The position numbers were made by a program, and so were the translations under genes. 64,000 nucleotides of DNA, taken from an uncultured Allomuricauda sp. (lineage in GTDB: Bacteria; Bacteroidota; Bacteroidia; Flavobacteriales; Flavobacteriaceae). Where the stretch lies: the NCBI RefSeq assembly GCF_947499585.1, contig NZ_CANMOO010000002.1:186001-250000 (forward strand), given 5' to 3'. The notes under the pieces were generated by a model, which was given only the letters and a program-made list of their open reading frames with translations, ran no database searches and was not told where the DNA came from. Positions 36,457 through 44,507 of the stretch are shown here, piece after piece. Each line of letters opens with the position of its first letter. The first letter of the stretch is position 1.

Positions 36457-36495
36457 CAATTTTTAATCCATTATTCTAGACCTTGCTCTAATTAT

Positions 36496-36555
36496 GCATA
36501 ACTAAAAGGATATGAATCCGTTTTAATGATTTATATCCAACGATAAGTGAAGTTC
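36496..36555 (-). repeat. Cassette module C, left element (60 nt)
   Basis: Read in gene direction it starts GAACTTCACTTATC and ends GTTATGC (complement of 36496-36502), the exact complement of the GCATAAC that opens this module's right element. Between them is a hairpin, GGATAT-AATC / GATT-ATATCC, around the loop ATTAAAACG that also occurs in module A. Confidence 0.72.
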
Positions 36556-36654
36556 GCGAATTTTTTATTAAAAATCCAGGTTAAATTAATAGATCCAATA
36601 GATAAATTGACCAATTTTTAACACCCCTGACATACCCTTGTCATAACCTGCTAA

Positions 36655-36662
36655 TATTTTTG
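36655..36662 (+). promoter_or_regulatory. -7 promoter element of the GyrI-like gene
   Basis: TATTTTTG matches TAnnTTTG and lies 19 nt before the ATG at 36682. A TTG is present 14 bp upstream, shorter than the usual spacing. Confidence 0.4.
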
Positions 36663-36681
36663 TGCAAATCTTAAATTTATC

Positions 36682-37143
36682 ATGATGACTATCACAAAAA
36701 GAGATGCATTGACCATTGTTGGTCTTTCCGCCAGAACATCTAACAACAAAGGAAAAGCTGAAAAAGACATTCCACAACTTTGGAAAAGATTTATGTCGGA
36801 AAATACATTGAACCGAATTCCAAGTAAAACCGATGAAACTGTTTATGCCATTTATACGGATTACGAAGGAGATCATACAAAACCTTACACCATAGTTATT
36901 GGTTGTAGTGTATCCAATCTGGATGATATTCCCGAAGACATGACCGTGAAAATGGTTCCAGAGGCCAACTATACACAATTTATTGCCAAGGGAGACCTAA
37001 CCAAAGATGCGGTAATCAATACCTGGATGGATATCTGGAATACAGATTTGAAAAGAACGTACACCACAGATATTGAAATCTATGGCGAGAAAGCACTAGA
37101 TCCTACCAACGGTGAGGCTGAAATACTCATAGCCACGGAGTAA
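36682..37143 (+). CDS. GyrI-like small-molecule-binding domain protein
   Basis: A 153-residue stand-alone effector-binding domain of the GyrI/BmrR-C (AraC_E_bind) type. The conserved pattern runs from IVGLSARTSN near the N-terminus through LWKRFMSE, VYAIYTDYEGDHTKPYT, IGCSVSNLDDIPEDM and the aromatic YTQFIAKG to DIEIYGEKALD at the end. Such domains bind hydrophobic cations or other drugs and also occur as hydrolases for cyclopropene-like adducts. No DNA-binding domain is fused. It is monocistronic, flanked by module C upstream and an inverted repeat downstream. Confidence 0.82.
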   Translation: MMTITKRDALTIVGLSARTSNNKGKAEKDIPQLWKRFMSENTLNRIPSKTDETVYAIYTDYEGDHTKPYTIVIGCSVSNLDDIPEDMTVKMVPEANYTQFIAKGDLTKDAVINTWMDIWNTDLKRTYTTDIEIYGEKALDPTNGEAEILIATE

Positions 37144-37157
37144 AATCCACTAGGACT

Positions 37158-37206
37158 ACCCGTTGTGCTTTAAAGCTTTATCCCACCTTTCAAATGCACA
37201 ACGGGT
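37158..37206. repeat. 11-bp inverted repeat with cassette-type heptamers, possible terminator
   Basis: ACCCGTTGTGC (37158-37168) and GCACAACGGGT (37196-37206) are exact complements 27 bp apart, 15 bp after the GyrI-like gene. It can form a terminator-like stem, though without a strong T run. The GTTGTGC/GCACAAC core is identical to the boundary heptamers of cassette module B. Confidence 0.55.
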
Positions 37207-37280
37207 TATTATACCATTGAAATGTTTAGAATCAAATATATTTTTATATTCTTTGCAGGCATAAGAGTTGTTCGTTTACC

Positions 37281-38645
37281 ATGCCACATCAAATCACAAA
37301 ATTTTGGAAGCTTCATGCCTATTCTATCCTTATAGTTTTAGGCTGCACGTTGTTCTATGCTGTTTTTGCTTTTGATTTGGACCGCGAGGATTTTCCAAAA
37401 CTATTAGGGTTATTTACGGCTCTCTTTTTCTTCCATTATAAACTCATTCAGTTTGAAAAATGGAACTTTAAGTTCTTATTGGTTACTGGAATTCTATTTC
37501 GATTGGTTTTTATCTTTGTAGAACCTAATCTCTCGCAGGATTTTTATCGCTTTATTTGGGATGGGGAATTGATCAAAAACAGAATCAATCCATACATACA
37601 CTTGCCAAATCAACTTATTCTTCAGGAAAATTTACCTATTGCAAATGCACCTGAACTGTTTGCTGGCATGGGAGATTTAAGTGCAAAACACTATAGCAAT
37701 TACCCCCCAATAAATCAACTTATATTTACCATTGCAGCTATGTTGGGAGGGGGAAGCATCCTCGGGTCCATAATAACAATGAGGCTTACCATCATTCTAG
37801 CGGATATCGGTATTCTTTATTTTGGAAGAAAGTTGCTTCAAAACCTAAATAAGTCCAATCACATGGCTTTTTGGTATTTTCTAAACCCACTGGTAGTTGT
37901 TGAACTAACAGGAAATCTGCATTTTGAAGGAGTCATGTTGTTTTTCTTTGTTTGGTCTTTATATTTAATTGCTATCAACAAATGGGTTTGGGGAGCTCCG
38001 GTTTATGCCCTGTCCATAATGGTAAAACTTGTGCCCATCCTATTTTTGCCTCTTTTTCTAAAATACTTTGGTTTTAAGAAAAGTGTCCTGTTTTATATTT
38101 TAGTGGGAGCTACATGCATTATTTTGCTACTTCCTTTTTACTCCCAAGTCTTCATCAACAACTACTCAGAAACAGTAGGGCTCTGGTTCTCCAACTTTGA
38201 GTTTAATGCCGGAATCTATAATGGAGTCAAGAAAGTTGCTGTCAATTATTTTGATGCCAAACCTTGGGAATTAATTAAAGTCTATGGTAAAGTCATTGCC
38301 ATTTCAGTAATCATTGGAACGCTGCTAATTGCCTTTCTTAGAAAAAATCAGAATTACAATGTCCTAATTACCTCAATGCTCATTGTACTTTCCAGCTATT
38401 ACTTTCTATCAAGCACAGTACATCCTTGGTATATAGTTTTTTTGCTGGTGCTAAGCATATTCACCAGATATCAGTTTGCCATGATTTGGTCTTTTACCGC
38501 AGTTTTAAGCTATTATGCATATTCAAATTCAGATTATATTGAAAATCTTTGGCTATTGGCCATTGAGTATATTCTGGTCTTTGGGTTTCTTATTTATGAA
38601 TTAATAGGTAAAGGGGAAAAAAAGTTACATTTCTTTAAAAAATAA
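37281..38645 (+). CDS. GT-C-type polytopic membrane glycosyltransferase-like protein
   Basis: A 454-residue membrane protein with about 11-12 hydrophobic segments. The first large loop carries SQDFYRFIWDGELIKNRINP (about 76-95), in the position and style of the acidic D-x-x-R-Y-x-W-D-G loop seen in GT87/DUF2029 and MptB-like polyprenyl-phosphate-sugar dependent transferases. It probably acts on the periplasmic side with a lipid-linked sugar donor. No partner gene is adjacent; the GT2 operon lies 5 kb upstream. The detailed family is uncertain. Confidence 0.65.
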   Translation: MPHQITKFWKLHAYSILIVLGCTLFYAVFAFDLDREDFPKLLGLFTALFFFHYKLIQFEKWNFKFLLVTGILFRLVFIFVEPNLSQDFYRFIWDGELIKNRINPYIHLPNQLILQENLPIANAPELFAGMGDLSAKHYSNYPPINQLIFTIAAMLGGGSILGSIITMRLTIILADIGILYFGRKLLQNLNKSNHMAFWYFLNPLVVVELTGNLHFEGVMLFFFVWSLYLIAINKWVWGAPVYALSIMVKLVPILFLPLFLKYFGFKKSVLFYILVGATCIILLLPFYSQVFINNYSETVGLWFSNFEFNAGIYNGVKKVAVNYFDAKPWELIKVYGKVIAISVIIGTLLIAFLRKNQNYNVLITSMLIVLSSYYFLSSTVHPWYIVFLLVLSIFTRYQFAMIWSFTAVLSYYAYSNSDYIENLWLLAIEYILVFGFLIYELIGKGEKKLHFFKK

Positions 38646-38691
38646 CTCCTTTTCTATGCCAACTGGAATTAATTTGTACATTTAACCCATA

Positions 38692-38772
38692 ATGAAAGGA
38701 CAAAAAAACATATTATCTACTTTGAGCATCTTTGCTCCAGTACGTCCATTCTCTCCACGTCGCCGCCCGTAA
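38692..38772 (+). CDS. Candidate arginine leader peptide (26 residues)
   Basis: An ATG-initiated ORF of 26 codons ending APVRPFSPRRRP-stop, with Arg codons CGT, CGT, CGC, CGC of which three are consecutive just before the stop. It lies 91 bp upstream of the first gene of the arginine operon. A TTAATTTG -7-like element ends 15 bp before the ATG. Downstream, GGAAATAGG / CCATTTCC (38790-38811) can form a stem with a TGAGT loop, competing with a CCT/AGG pairing. No T-rich terminator is visible, so the mechanism would be translational or Rho-based rather than classical attenuation. Role inferred from composition and position. Confidence 0.6.
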   Translation: MKGQKNILSTLSIFAPVRPFSPRRRP

Positions 38773-38863
38773 GGGTGCACTATATTCCTGGAAATAGGTG
38801 AGTCCATTTCCGCAATACATCAGACAGCTTTCAATTATTTATTAGTTCAAAAACAAAGTAGCA

Positions 38864-39478
38864 ATGGAAATTATAGTTGCTAACGAATCACATTTTAAAT
38901 ACGCTCAAATCATAAGTGATACCATTACCGAATCGGCAAAAGTTCGTGGTACCGGTATTGCCCAGCGTACGCCAGAATATATTATAAAACGCCTAGAGAA
39001 CGCTAATGCGGTAATTGCATTGGACGGCGAAAAATTTGCCGGGTTCTGTTACATTGAAGTCTGGGGAAATAAAAATTTTGTTGCCAATTCTGGATTAATC
39101 GTACATCCTGATTACAGAAAACAGGGGCTGGCCAAAAAAATTAAAAAAGCAATTTTTGAGCTTTCCAAACAAAAGTTCCCAGATGCTAAAATCTTTGGAA
39201 TAACGACTGGTTTGGCGGTAATGAAAATGAATTATGAACTAGGCTACAAACCTGTTACATTTTCTGAACTAACAGATGACCCAGAGTTTTGGAAAGGTTG
39301 CCAAACCTGTAAAAACTTTGACATTCTTACCAGAACCGAGCGAAACATGTGTCTATGCACCGGAATGCTGTACAACCCAAACACATCAAAAACTGAATCA
39401 AAAAGACTTAATGGCAAAGCGTTTCAAAGATTGAAACGAATTAAGGAAAATCTCTTTCTAAAAAAGAAAGCAAAATGA
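38864..39478 (+). CDS. GNAT acetyltransferase heading the arginine operon (candidate N-acylglutamate synthase)
   Basis: A 204-residue GNAT enzyme with the acetyl-CoA loop LIVHPDYRKQGLAKKI (about 78-93). An unusual C-terminal extension contains FWKGCQTCKNFDILT and NMCLCTGMLY, a CxxC...CxC set that could bind zinc. As first gene of the operon, with no argA or argJ elsewhere in it, it is the natural candidate for the enzyme that acylates glutamate. Its last codons overlap argG by four bases (ATGA). The pathway role is inference; GNAT membership is clear. Confidence 0.8.
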   Translation: MEIIVANESHFKYAQIISDTITESAKVRGTGIAQRTPEYIIKRLENANAVIALDGEKFAGFCYIEVWGNKNFVANSGLIVHPDYRKQGLAKKIKKAIFELSKQKFPDAKIFGITTGLAVMKMNYELGYKPVTFSELTDDPEFWKGCQTCKNFDILTRTERNMCLCTGMLYNPNTSKTESKRLNGKAFQRLKRIKENLFLKKKAK

Positions 39479-40665
39479 AAAAACTAGTTTTAGCCTATAG
39501 CGGAGGTTTAGATACCTCCTACTGCGCAAAATATTTATCAAAAGAAAAAGACTTTGAAGTACACGCAGTAAGTGTGAACACAGGGGGTTTTTCCAAAGCA
39601 GAAATAACAAGCATACAGCAAAAAGCGCTGGATTTAGGAGCTACATCCTATACTTCCATAGATGCAGTTTCCAATTTTTACGAAAAAGTGGTCAAGTACC
39701 TCATCTTTGGAAATGTACTTAAGAACAATACCTATCCCCTTTCCGTAAGTGCAGAACGTATTGTCCAAGCCATTGAAATTGTCAACCACGCTAAAAAAAT
39801 TGGCGCTGACTATATTGCCCATGGCAGCACTGGAGCAGGAAATGACCAAGTAAGATTTGACATGATTTTTCAAATTATAGCTCCGGAAATTGAAATAATC
39901 ACTCCCATCAGAGATAACAAATTATCTCGAGAAGCTGAAATTGATTATCTACAAAAAAATGGTGTGGACTATCCATGGGAAAAAGCAAAATACTCCATCA
40001 ACCGAGGACTATGGGGTACCTCCGTTGGCGGCGATGAAACATTGACTTCACATTTACCATTACCCGGAACAGCATATCCAAGTCAATTGGAAAAAGAGTT
40101 TTCAAAAGAGCTCAAACTTAGCTTTGAAAAAGGGGAACTTATCGCTATTGATGGTGAAACTGGAACTCCTGTTGAGAATATTGAAAAGCTCTCAGAAATA
40201 GCTACAAAATATGCTATAGGAAGGGACATTCATGTAGGTGATACCATTATTGGAATTAAAGGAAGGGTAGGTTTTGAGGCTGCAGCGCCATTAATTATTA
40301 TTAAAGCGCATCATTTGCTTGAAAAACACACCTTGAGCAAATGGCAACAATATCAAAAAGAACAATTAGGAAATTTCTATGGAATGCTATTGCATGAAGG
40401 AAATTATTTGGATGAAGTCATGAGAAATATTGAAGTATTTCTAGAAGACACTCAAAAAAATGTCTCTGGCGATGTTTTTGTAACACTGCATCCTTACCGA
40501 TTTGAGCTGAATGGGATTTCCTCGAAAAATGATTTAATGAACGCTTCTTTTGGAAGCTATGGCGAAATGAACAAAGGTTGGACTGCCGATGATGCAAAAG
40601 GGTTTATCAAGATACTTTCCAATTCTGGGAAAATTGCGAACCATGTAAATCAAAGCAATGATTAA
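39475..40665 (+). CDS. argG: Argininosuccinate synthase
   Basis: Joins citrulline and aspartate with ATP to argininosuccinate, the penultimate arginine step. The N-type ATP pyrophosphatase P-loop AYSGGLDTSYCAKYL (7-21), IAHGSTGAGNDQVRFD and YSINRGLWGTSVGGDET are family signatures. At 396 residues it has the usual length. It overlaps the GNAT gene by 4 bp and argC by 8 bp, consistent with tight co-translation. Confidence 0.95.
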   Translation: MKKLVLAYSGGLDTSYCAKYLSKEKDFEVHAVSVNTGGFSKAEITSIQQKALDLGATSYTSIDAVSNFYEKVVKYLIFGNVLKNNTYPLSVSAERIVQAIEIVNHAKKIGADYIAHGSTGAGNDQVRFDMIFQIIAPEIEIITPIRDNKLSREAEIDYLQKNGVDYPWEKAKYSINRGLWGTSVGGDETLTSHLPLPGTAYPSQLEKEFSKELKLSFEKGELIAIDGETGTPVENIEKLSEIATKYAIGRDIHVGDTIIGIKGRVGFEAAAPLIIIKAHHLLEKHTLSKWQQYQKEQLGNFYGMLLHEGNYLDEVMRNIEVFLEDTQKNVSGDVFVTLHPYRFELNGISSKNDLMNASFGSYGEMNKGWTADDAKGFIKILSNSGKIANHVNQSND

Positions 40666-41632
40666 AGCAGGAATTATAGGTGGTTCTGGATATACTGGTG
40701 GAGAATTGATCAGACTTTTATTGAATCATTCAGAAACTGACATTGACTTTGTCTACAGTACCACACGAGCAGGAAAATTGGTTAGTTCTGCCCACCAAGA
40801 TTTATTGGGATTGACAGACTTAGAGTTTACTGGAGAAGTAAACCTCAAAGTAGATGTCGTTTTTCTATGCCTAGGGCATGGCAATTCAACAAAGTTCTTG
40901 GAAGAAAACAATTTTGGGGCAAATACCAAAATCATTGATTTGAGCAATGATTTTAGACTCCATCAAGATAGCACCTTCAACAAAAAATCGTTTGTCTACG
41001 GACTTCCCGAATTGAACAAGGAAGAAATAAAAGTTTCTGATAATATTGCCAATCCTGGGTGTTTCGCCACTACTATTCAATTGGCATTATTACCATTGGC
41101 CAAAGCCGGTCTATTAAAAAATAAAGTGCATGTAAATGCTGTAACCGGTAGTACGGGTGCGGGGGTGGGTTTATCACCCACATCACACTTTAGCTGGCGA
41201 AATAACAATGTTTCATGGTATAAGCCCTTCACCCATCAACATTTAGGAGAAATTGGGGAGAGCTTGGATTCCTTCGGAAACCCAACTGGCAAACTGTTCT
41301 TTTTGCCCAATAGAGGAAATTTTACTAGAGGTATTTTAGCTACGGCCTATACTAAATTTGAGGGCTCATTGGATGAAGCGAAAAAACTGTTTAAAGATTT
41401 TTATTCCGATGCTGTTTTTACCCATATTTCTGAAGAACCCATCCATTTAAAACAAGTGGTGAACACCAACCAATGCCATATCCATTTACACAAACATGAA
41501 GACCAATTATTAATAACATCTGCCATAGACAACTTAATAAAAGGAGCTTCTGGACAAGCGGTTCAAAACATGAACTTAATGTTCGGTTTTGAAGAAAACA
41601 TGGGGTTACAATTAAAAGCAGGGGTATTTTAA
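40658..41632 (+). CDS. argC: N-acyl-gamma-glutamyl-phosphate reductase
   Basis: NADPH-dependent reduction of N-acyl-glutamyl phosphate to the semialdehyde. Visible are the Rossmann motif GIIGGSGYTGGELIRLL (5-21), the catalytic Cys in NPGCFAT (Cys135) and the active-site His region THQHLGEI. The length of 324 residues is normal. Ten bases separate it from proC. Confidence 0.94.
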   Translation: MIKAGIIGGSGYTGGELIRLLLNHSETDIDFVYSTTRAGKLVSSAHQDLLGLTDLEFTGEVNLKVDVVFLCLGHGNSTKFLEENNFGANTKIIDLSNDFRLHQDSTFNKKSFVYGLPELNKEEIKVSDNIANPGCFATTIQLALLPLAKAGLLKNKVHVNAVTGSTGAGVGLSPTSHFSWRNNNVSWYKPFTHQHLGEIGESLDSFGNPTGKLFFLPNRGNFTRGILATAYTKFEGSLDEAKKLFKDFYSDAVFTHISEEPIHLKQVVNTNQCHIHLHKHEDQLLITSAIDNLIKGASGQAVQNMNLMFGFEENMGLQLKAGVF

Positions 41633-41642
41633 AAAGAAGAAA

Positions 41643-42437
41643 ATGAAAATAGCAATAATAGGAGCAGGAAACTTAGGGTTGGCAATAGCAACAGGCGTTT
41701 TGCATAGTAATGGGGCCACCACCATGTACCTTACCAAAAGAAATACAACAGAAATCAAGGATTTTGAAAAGTACGGGAACGTCACCGTCACTTCTGATAA
41801 CCAAGAAGCTGTAAAAAAATCAGATGTTCTAATTTTTGCAGTGCAACCTGGACATTTTGCGGCCATTTTAGAACAGGTCAAGGATTTATTAACAGAGAAT
41901 CATGTGATCATAAGTACGATAACTGGTTTTAGTATTTCCAAAATTGAAGAAATCATAGGTTCAGACAGATATATTATCCGAAGCATGCCCAATACTGCAA
42001 TTTCTGTAGGTAATTCAATGACCTGTCTTTGCACCAATGAACTTGGAAAAAAACGAATCGATTTGGCCAAGGCCATCTTCAATAGAATGGGACATACCTT
42101 AGAGATTCCAGAGGATCAGATGCAAGCGGCCACTGTAATCTGTGCCAGCGGCATTGCCTTTTGGATGCGTCTGATTCGCGCTACCACTCAAGGGGCAATT
42201 CAACTTGGTTTTGATGCTAAAGAGGCCCAAGAATTGGCAATGCACACATGTAATGGTGCCGCCAGTCTTTTAATAGAATCCGGAAGTCACCCTGAAGAAG
42301 AAATTGATAGGGTTACCACTCCAAAGGGCTGCACCATTGAAGGACTAAATGAAATGGAACACCAAGGGTTAAGTTCTTCTTTGATTAGGGGAATTGTAGC
42401 CTCATTTGAAAAAATTAGCCACATCAAAAAAGGGTAA
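41643..42437 (+). CDS. proC: Pyrroline-5-carboxylate reductase
   Basis: Reduces pyrroline-5-carboxylate to proline. The 264-residue protein begins with the dinucleotide fold IAIIGAGNLGLAIATGVL and has the signatures SMPNTAISVG and TTPKGCTIEGLNEME near the C-terminus, as in ProC. Its presence inside an arginine operon links proline and arginine formation through glutamate semialdehyde/P5C; argD could supply that branch. It precedes argD by 5 bp. Confidence 0.92.
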   Translation: MKIAIIGAGNLGLAIATGVLHSNGATTMYLTKRNTTEIKDFEKYGNVTVTSDNQEAVKKSDVLIFAVQPGHFAAILEQVKDLLTENHVIISTITGFSISKIEEIIGSDRYIIRSMPNTAISVGNSMTCLCTNELGKKRIDLAKAIFNRMGHTLEIPEDQMQAATVICASGIAFWMRLIRATTQGAIQLGFDAKEAQELAMHTCNGAASLLIESGSHPEEEIDRVTTPKGCTIEGLNEMEHQGLSSSLIRGIVASFEKISHIKKG

Positions 42438-42442
42438 AAAAT

Positions 42443-43570
42443 ATGAAACTATTTGATGTATATCCGCTTTATGATGTTATACCGGTATCCGCAAAAGGTA
42501 TTGAGGTAGTGGATGACAAGGGTGAAAAATATCTCGATTTTTATGGAGGCCATGCGGTAATTTCAATAGGACATTCGCATCCCCATTATGTAAATCGACT
42601 TAAAGAACAATTAAGCAACATTGGGTTTTACAGCAATTCTGTTCAAAACCCTTTGCAACAAGAGCTTGCCGATAAATTAGGTGTGCTTTCCAAATGCGAG
42701 GATTATAACCTATTCATGTGCAACTCTGGAGCCGAGGCTAACGAAAATGCACTTAAAATGGCTTCCTTTCATACCGGAAAATCCAAAGTGATTGCGTTTA
42801 ACAATAGTTTTCATGGGAGAACCTCAGCCGCAGTCGCCACAACGGACAATCCCAACATAAATGCGCCATTAAACAAACAGCAACAAGTAACTTTTCTTCC
42901 ATTAAATGATTTTGAAGGATTTGAAACCGCAATTACTTCGGGCGACTATTGTGCAGTGATTTTGGAAGCTATTCAAGGAGTTGGTGGATTGGACGAACCA
43001 ACAACAAAGTTTTATCAATTTATCACTGAAAAATGCAAGGAAAACAATGTTGTTTTAATTGCTGACGAAGTACAATCCGGTTTTGGACGAAGTGGTAAGT
43101 TCTTTGCATTTCAACATCATGATATTCAACCAGATATCATTACCATAGCCAAAGGCATGGGGAATGGTTTCCCTGTTGGTGGGGTTTTAATCCATGAAAA
43201 CATTAAGGCACGTTATGGTCTTTTAGGGACCACTTTTGGTGGCAACCACTTGGCCTGCGTTGCTACATTGGCTGTTTTAGAAGTTTTGGAAAAAGAAGCT
43301 TTGATTGAAAACGCGGAGTCTTTAGAAATCTATTTCAAGGAAAAGGCAATGGAAATTCCACAGATAAAAAAAATAAAGGGGAGGGGGTTAATGTTGGGGC
43401 TTGAATTTGATTTTGAAGTCGCTGATTTACGAAAAAGTTTGATTTACAATCAGCGTGTTTTTACAGGTGGAGCAAAAAACAAACAACTACTCCGATTTTT
43501 ACCAGCCTTGAATATTACCAAAACACATATTGATTTATTTTTTGAAGCCCTAAAAAAGGAATTGGCATGA
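42443..43570 (+). CDS. argD: N-acylornithine aminotransferase
   Basis: A class III PLP aminotransferase (375 residues) converting N-acyl-glutamate semialdehyde to N-acylornithine. CNSGAEANENALK (93-105), the Asp in LIADEVQSGFGR (Asp208) and the Schiff-base Lys in TIAKGMGNGFPVGG (Lys237) are intact. Acetyl or succinyl preference is not decidable. It overlaps argF' by 4 bp. Confidence 0.93.
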   Translation: MKLFDVYPLYDVIPVSAKGIEVVDDKGEKYLDFYGGHAVISIGHSHPHYVNRLKEQLSNIGFYSNSVQNPLQQELADKLGVLSKCEDYNLFMCNSGAEANENALKMASFHTGKSKVIAFNNSFHGRTSAAVATTDNPNINAPLNKQQQVTFLPLNDFEGFETAITSGDYCAVILEAIQGVGGLDEPTTKFYQFITEKCKENNVVLIADEVQSGFGRSGKFFAFQHHDIQPDIITIAKGMGNGFPVGGVLIHENIKARYGLLGTTFGGNHLACVATLAVLEVLEKEALIENAESLEIYFKEKAMEIPQIKKIKGRGLMLGLEFDFEVADLRKSLIYNQRVFTGGAKNKQLLRFLPALNITKTHIDLFFEALKKELA

Positions 43571-44505
43571 AACACTATCTATCCATAAATGATATTGACT
43601 CTCTTCCCAGTTGGGTTGATGAAGCAATTACATTGAAAAAAAATCCTTACCAATTTCAACATTTAGGAAAGCAAAAAACAATCTGTTTACTATTTTTCAA
43701 CAATAGTCTTAGAACACGCTTAAGCACACAAAAAGCGGCAATGTACTTGGGCATGGAAGTTATGGTCATGAATTTCGGAAGCGAAGGTTGGGCATTGGAA
43801 TATGAGGATGGCACCATAATGAATCAGGGCACATCTGAACATACTAAAGAAGCTGCCCAAGTAGTTTCGCAGTTTTGTGATGTTGTTGCCATAAGGGCAT
43901 TTGCTAAATTAGAAGACAAAACAAAAGATGAAGCTGAAGAAGTACTAACGGGTTTTGTAAAACATGCGTCCATTCCAATAGTGAATATGGAAAGTTCTGT
44001 TGCCCACCCTTTACAAGCCTTAGCAGATGCCATTACTCTAAGTGAACATAAAACCAAGTCAAAACCTAAAGTGGTTTTGTCATGGGCACCTCATCCAAAA
44101 GTTTTACCACATGCCGTAGCAAATTCGTTTGTGGAAATGATGAAAAAGCAAGATGCTGAATTTGTGATTACACATCCAAAAGGATATGAACTGAATCCGG
44201 AAATCACAAAAGGTTTCCAAATTGAATATGACCAAGAGACAGCATTAAAAAATGCTGATTTTGTTTACGTGAAAAATTGGAGCGGTTATATGAATTATGG
44301 AGAAGTGTTACATCAAGATACCAGTTGGATGATGACCCAAAAAAAACTGGATGCTGCCAAATTTATGCACTGTCTCCCCGTCCGAAGAAATGTGGTAGTC
44401 GAAGATGCGGTTTTGGATGGCCACCAAAGTTTAGTGGTTGAGCAAGCCAATAATAGGACATTTTCCGCCTTAATTGTACTAAAGAAAATTTTAGAAGTCC
44501 TTTAA
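43567..44505 (+). CDS. argF': N-acylornithine carbamoyltransferase (ArgF')
   Basis: A 312-residue transcarbamylase of the Bacteroidota/Xanthomonas type acting on an N-acylated ornithine rather than ornithine. The carbamoyl-phosphate motif is NNSLRTR (45-51) instead of the usual STRTR, HCLPVRRN is conserved near the C-terminus, and the sequence aligns without gaps to the B. fragilis N-succinylornithine enzyme as I remember it. At the specificity position (Pro90 in the succinyl enzyme, Glu92 in the acetyl enzyme) this protein has Ser90. The acyl group used is therefore open. Confidence 0.9.
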   Translation: MKHYLSINDIDSLPSWVDEAITLKKNPYQFQHLGKQKTICLLFFNNSLRTRLSTQKAAMYLGMEVMVMNFGSEGWALEYEDGTIMNQGTSEHTKEAAQVVSQFCDVVAIRAFAKLEDKTKDEAEEVLTGFVKHASIPIVNMESSVAHPLQALADAITLSEHKTKSKPKVVLSWAPHPKVLPHAVANSFVEMMKKQDAEFVITHPKGYELNPEITKGFQIEYDQETALKNADFVYVKNWSGYMNYGEVLHQDTSWMMTQKKLDAAKFMHCLPVRRNVVVEDAVLDGHQSLVVEQANNRTFSALIVLKKILEVL

Positions 44506-44507
44506 AC

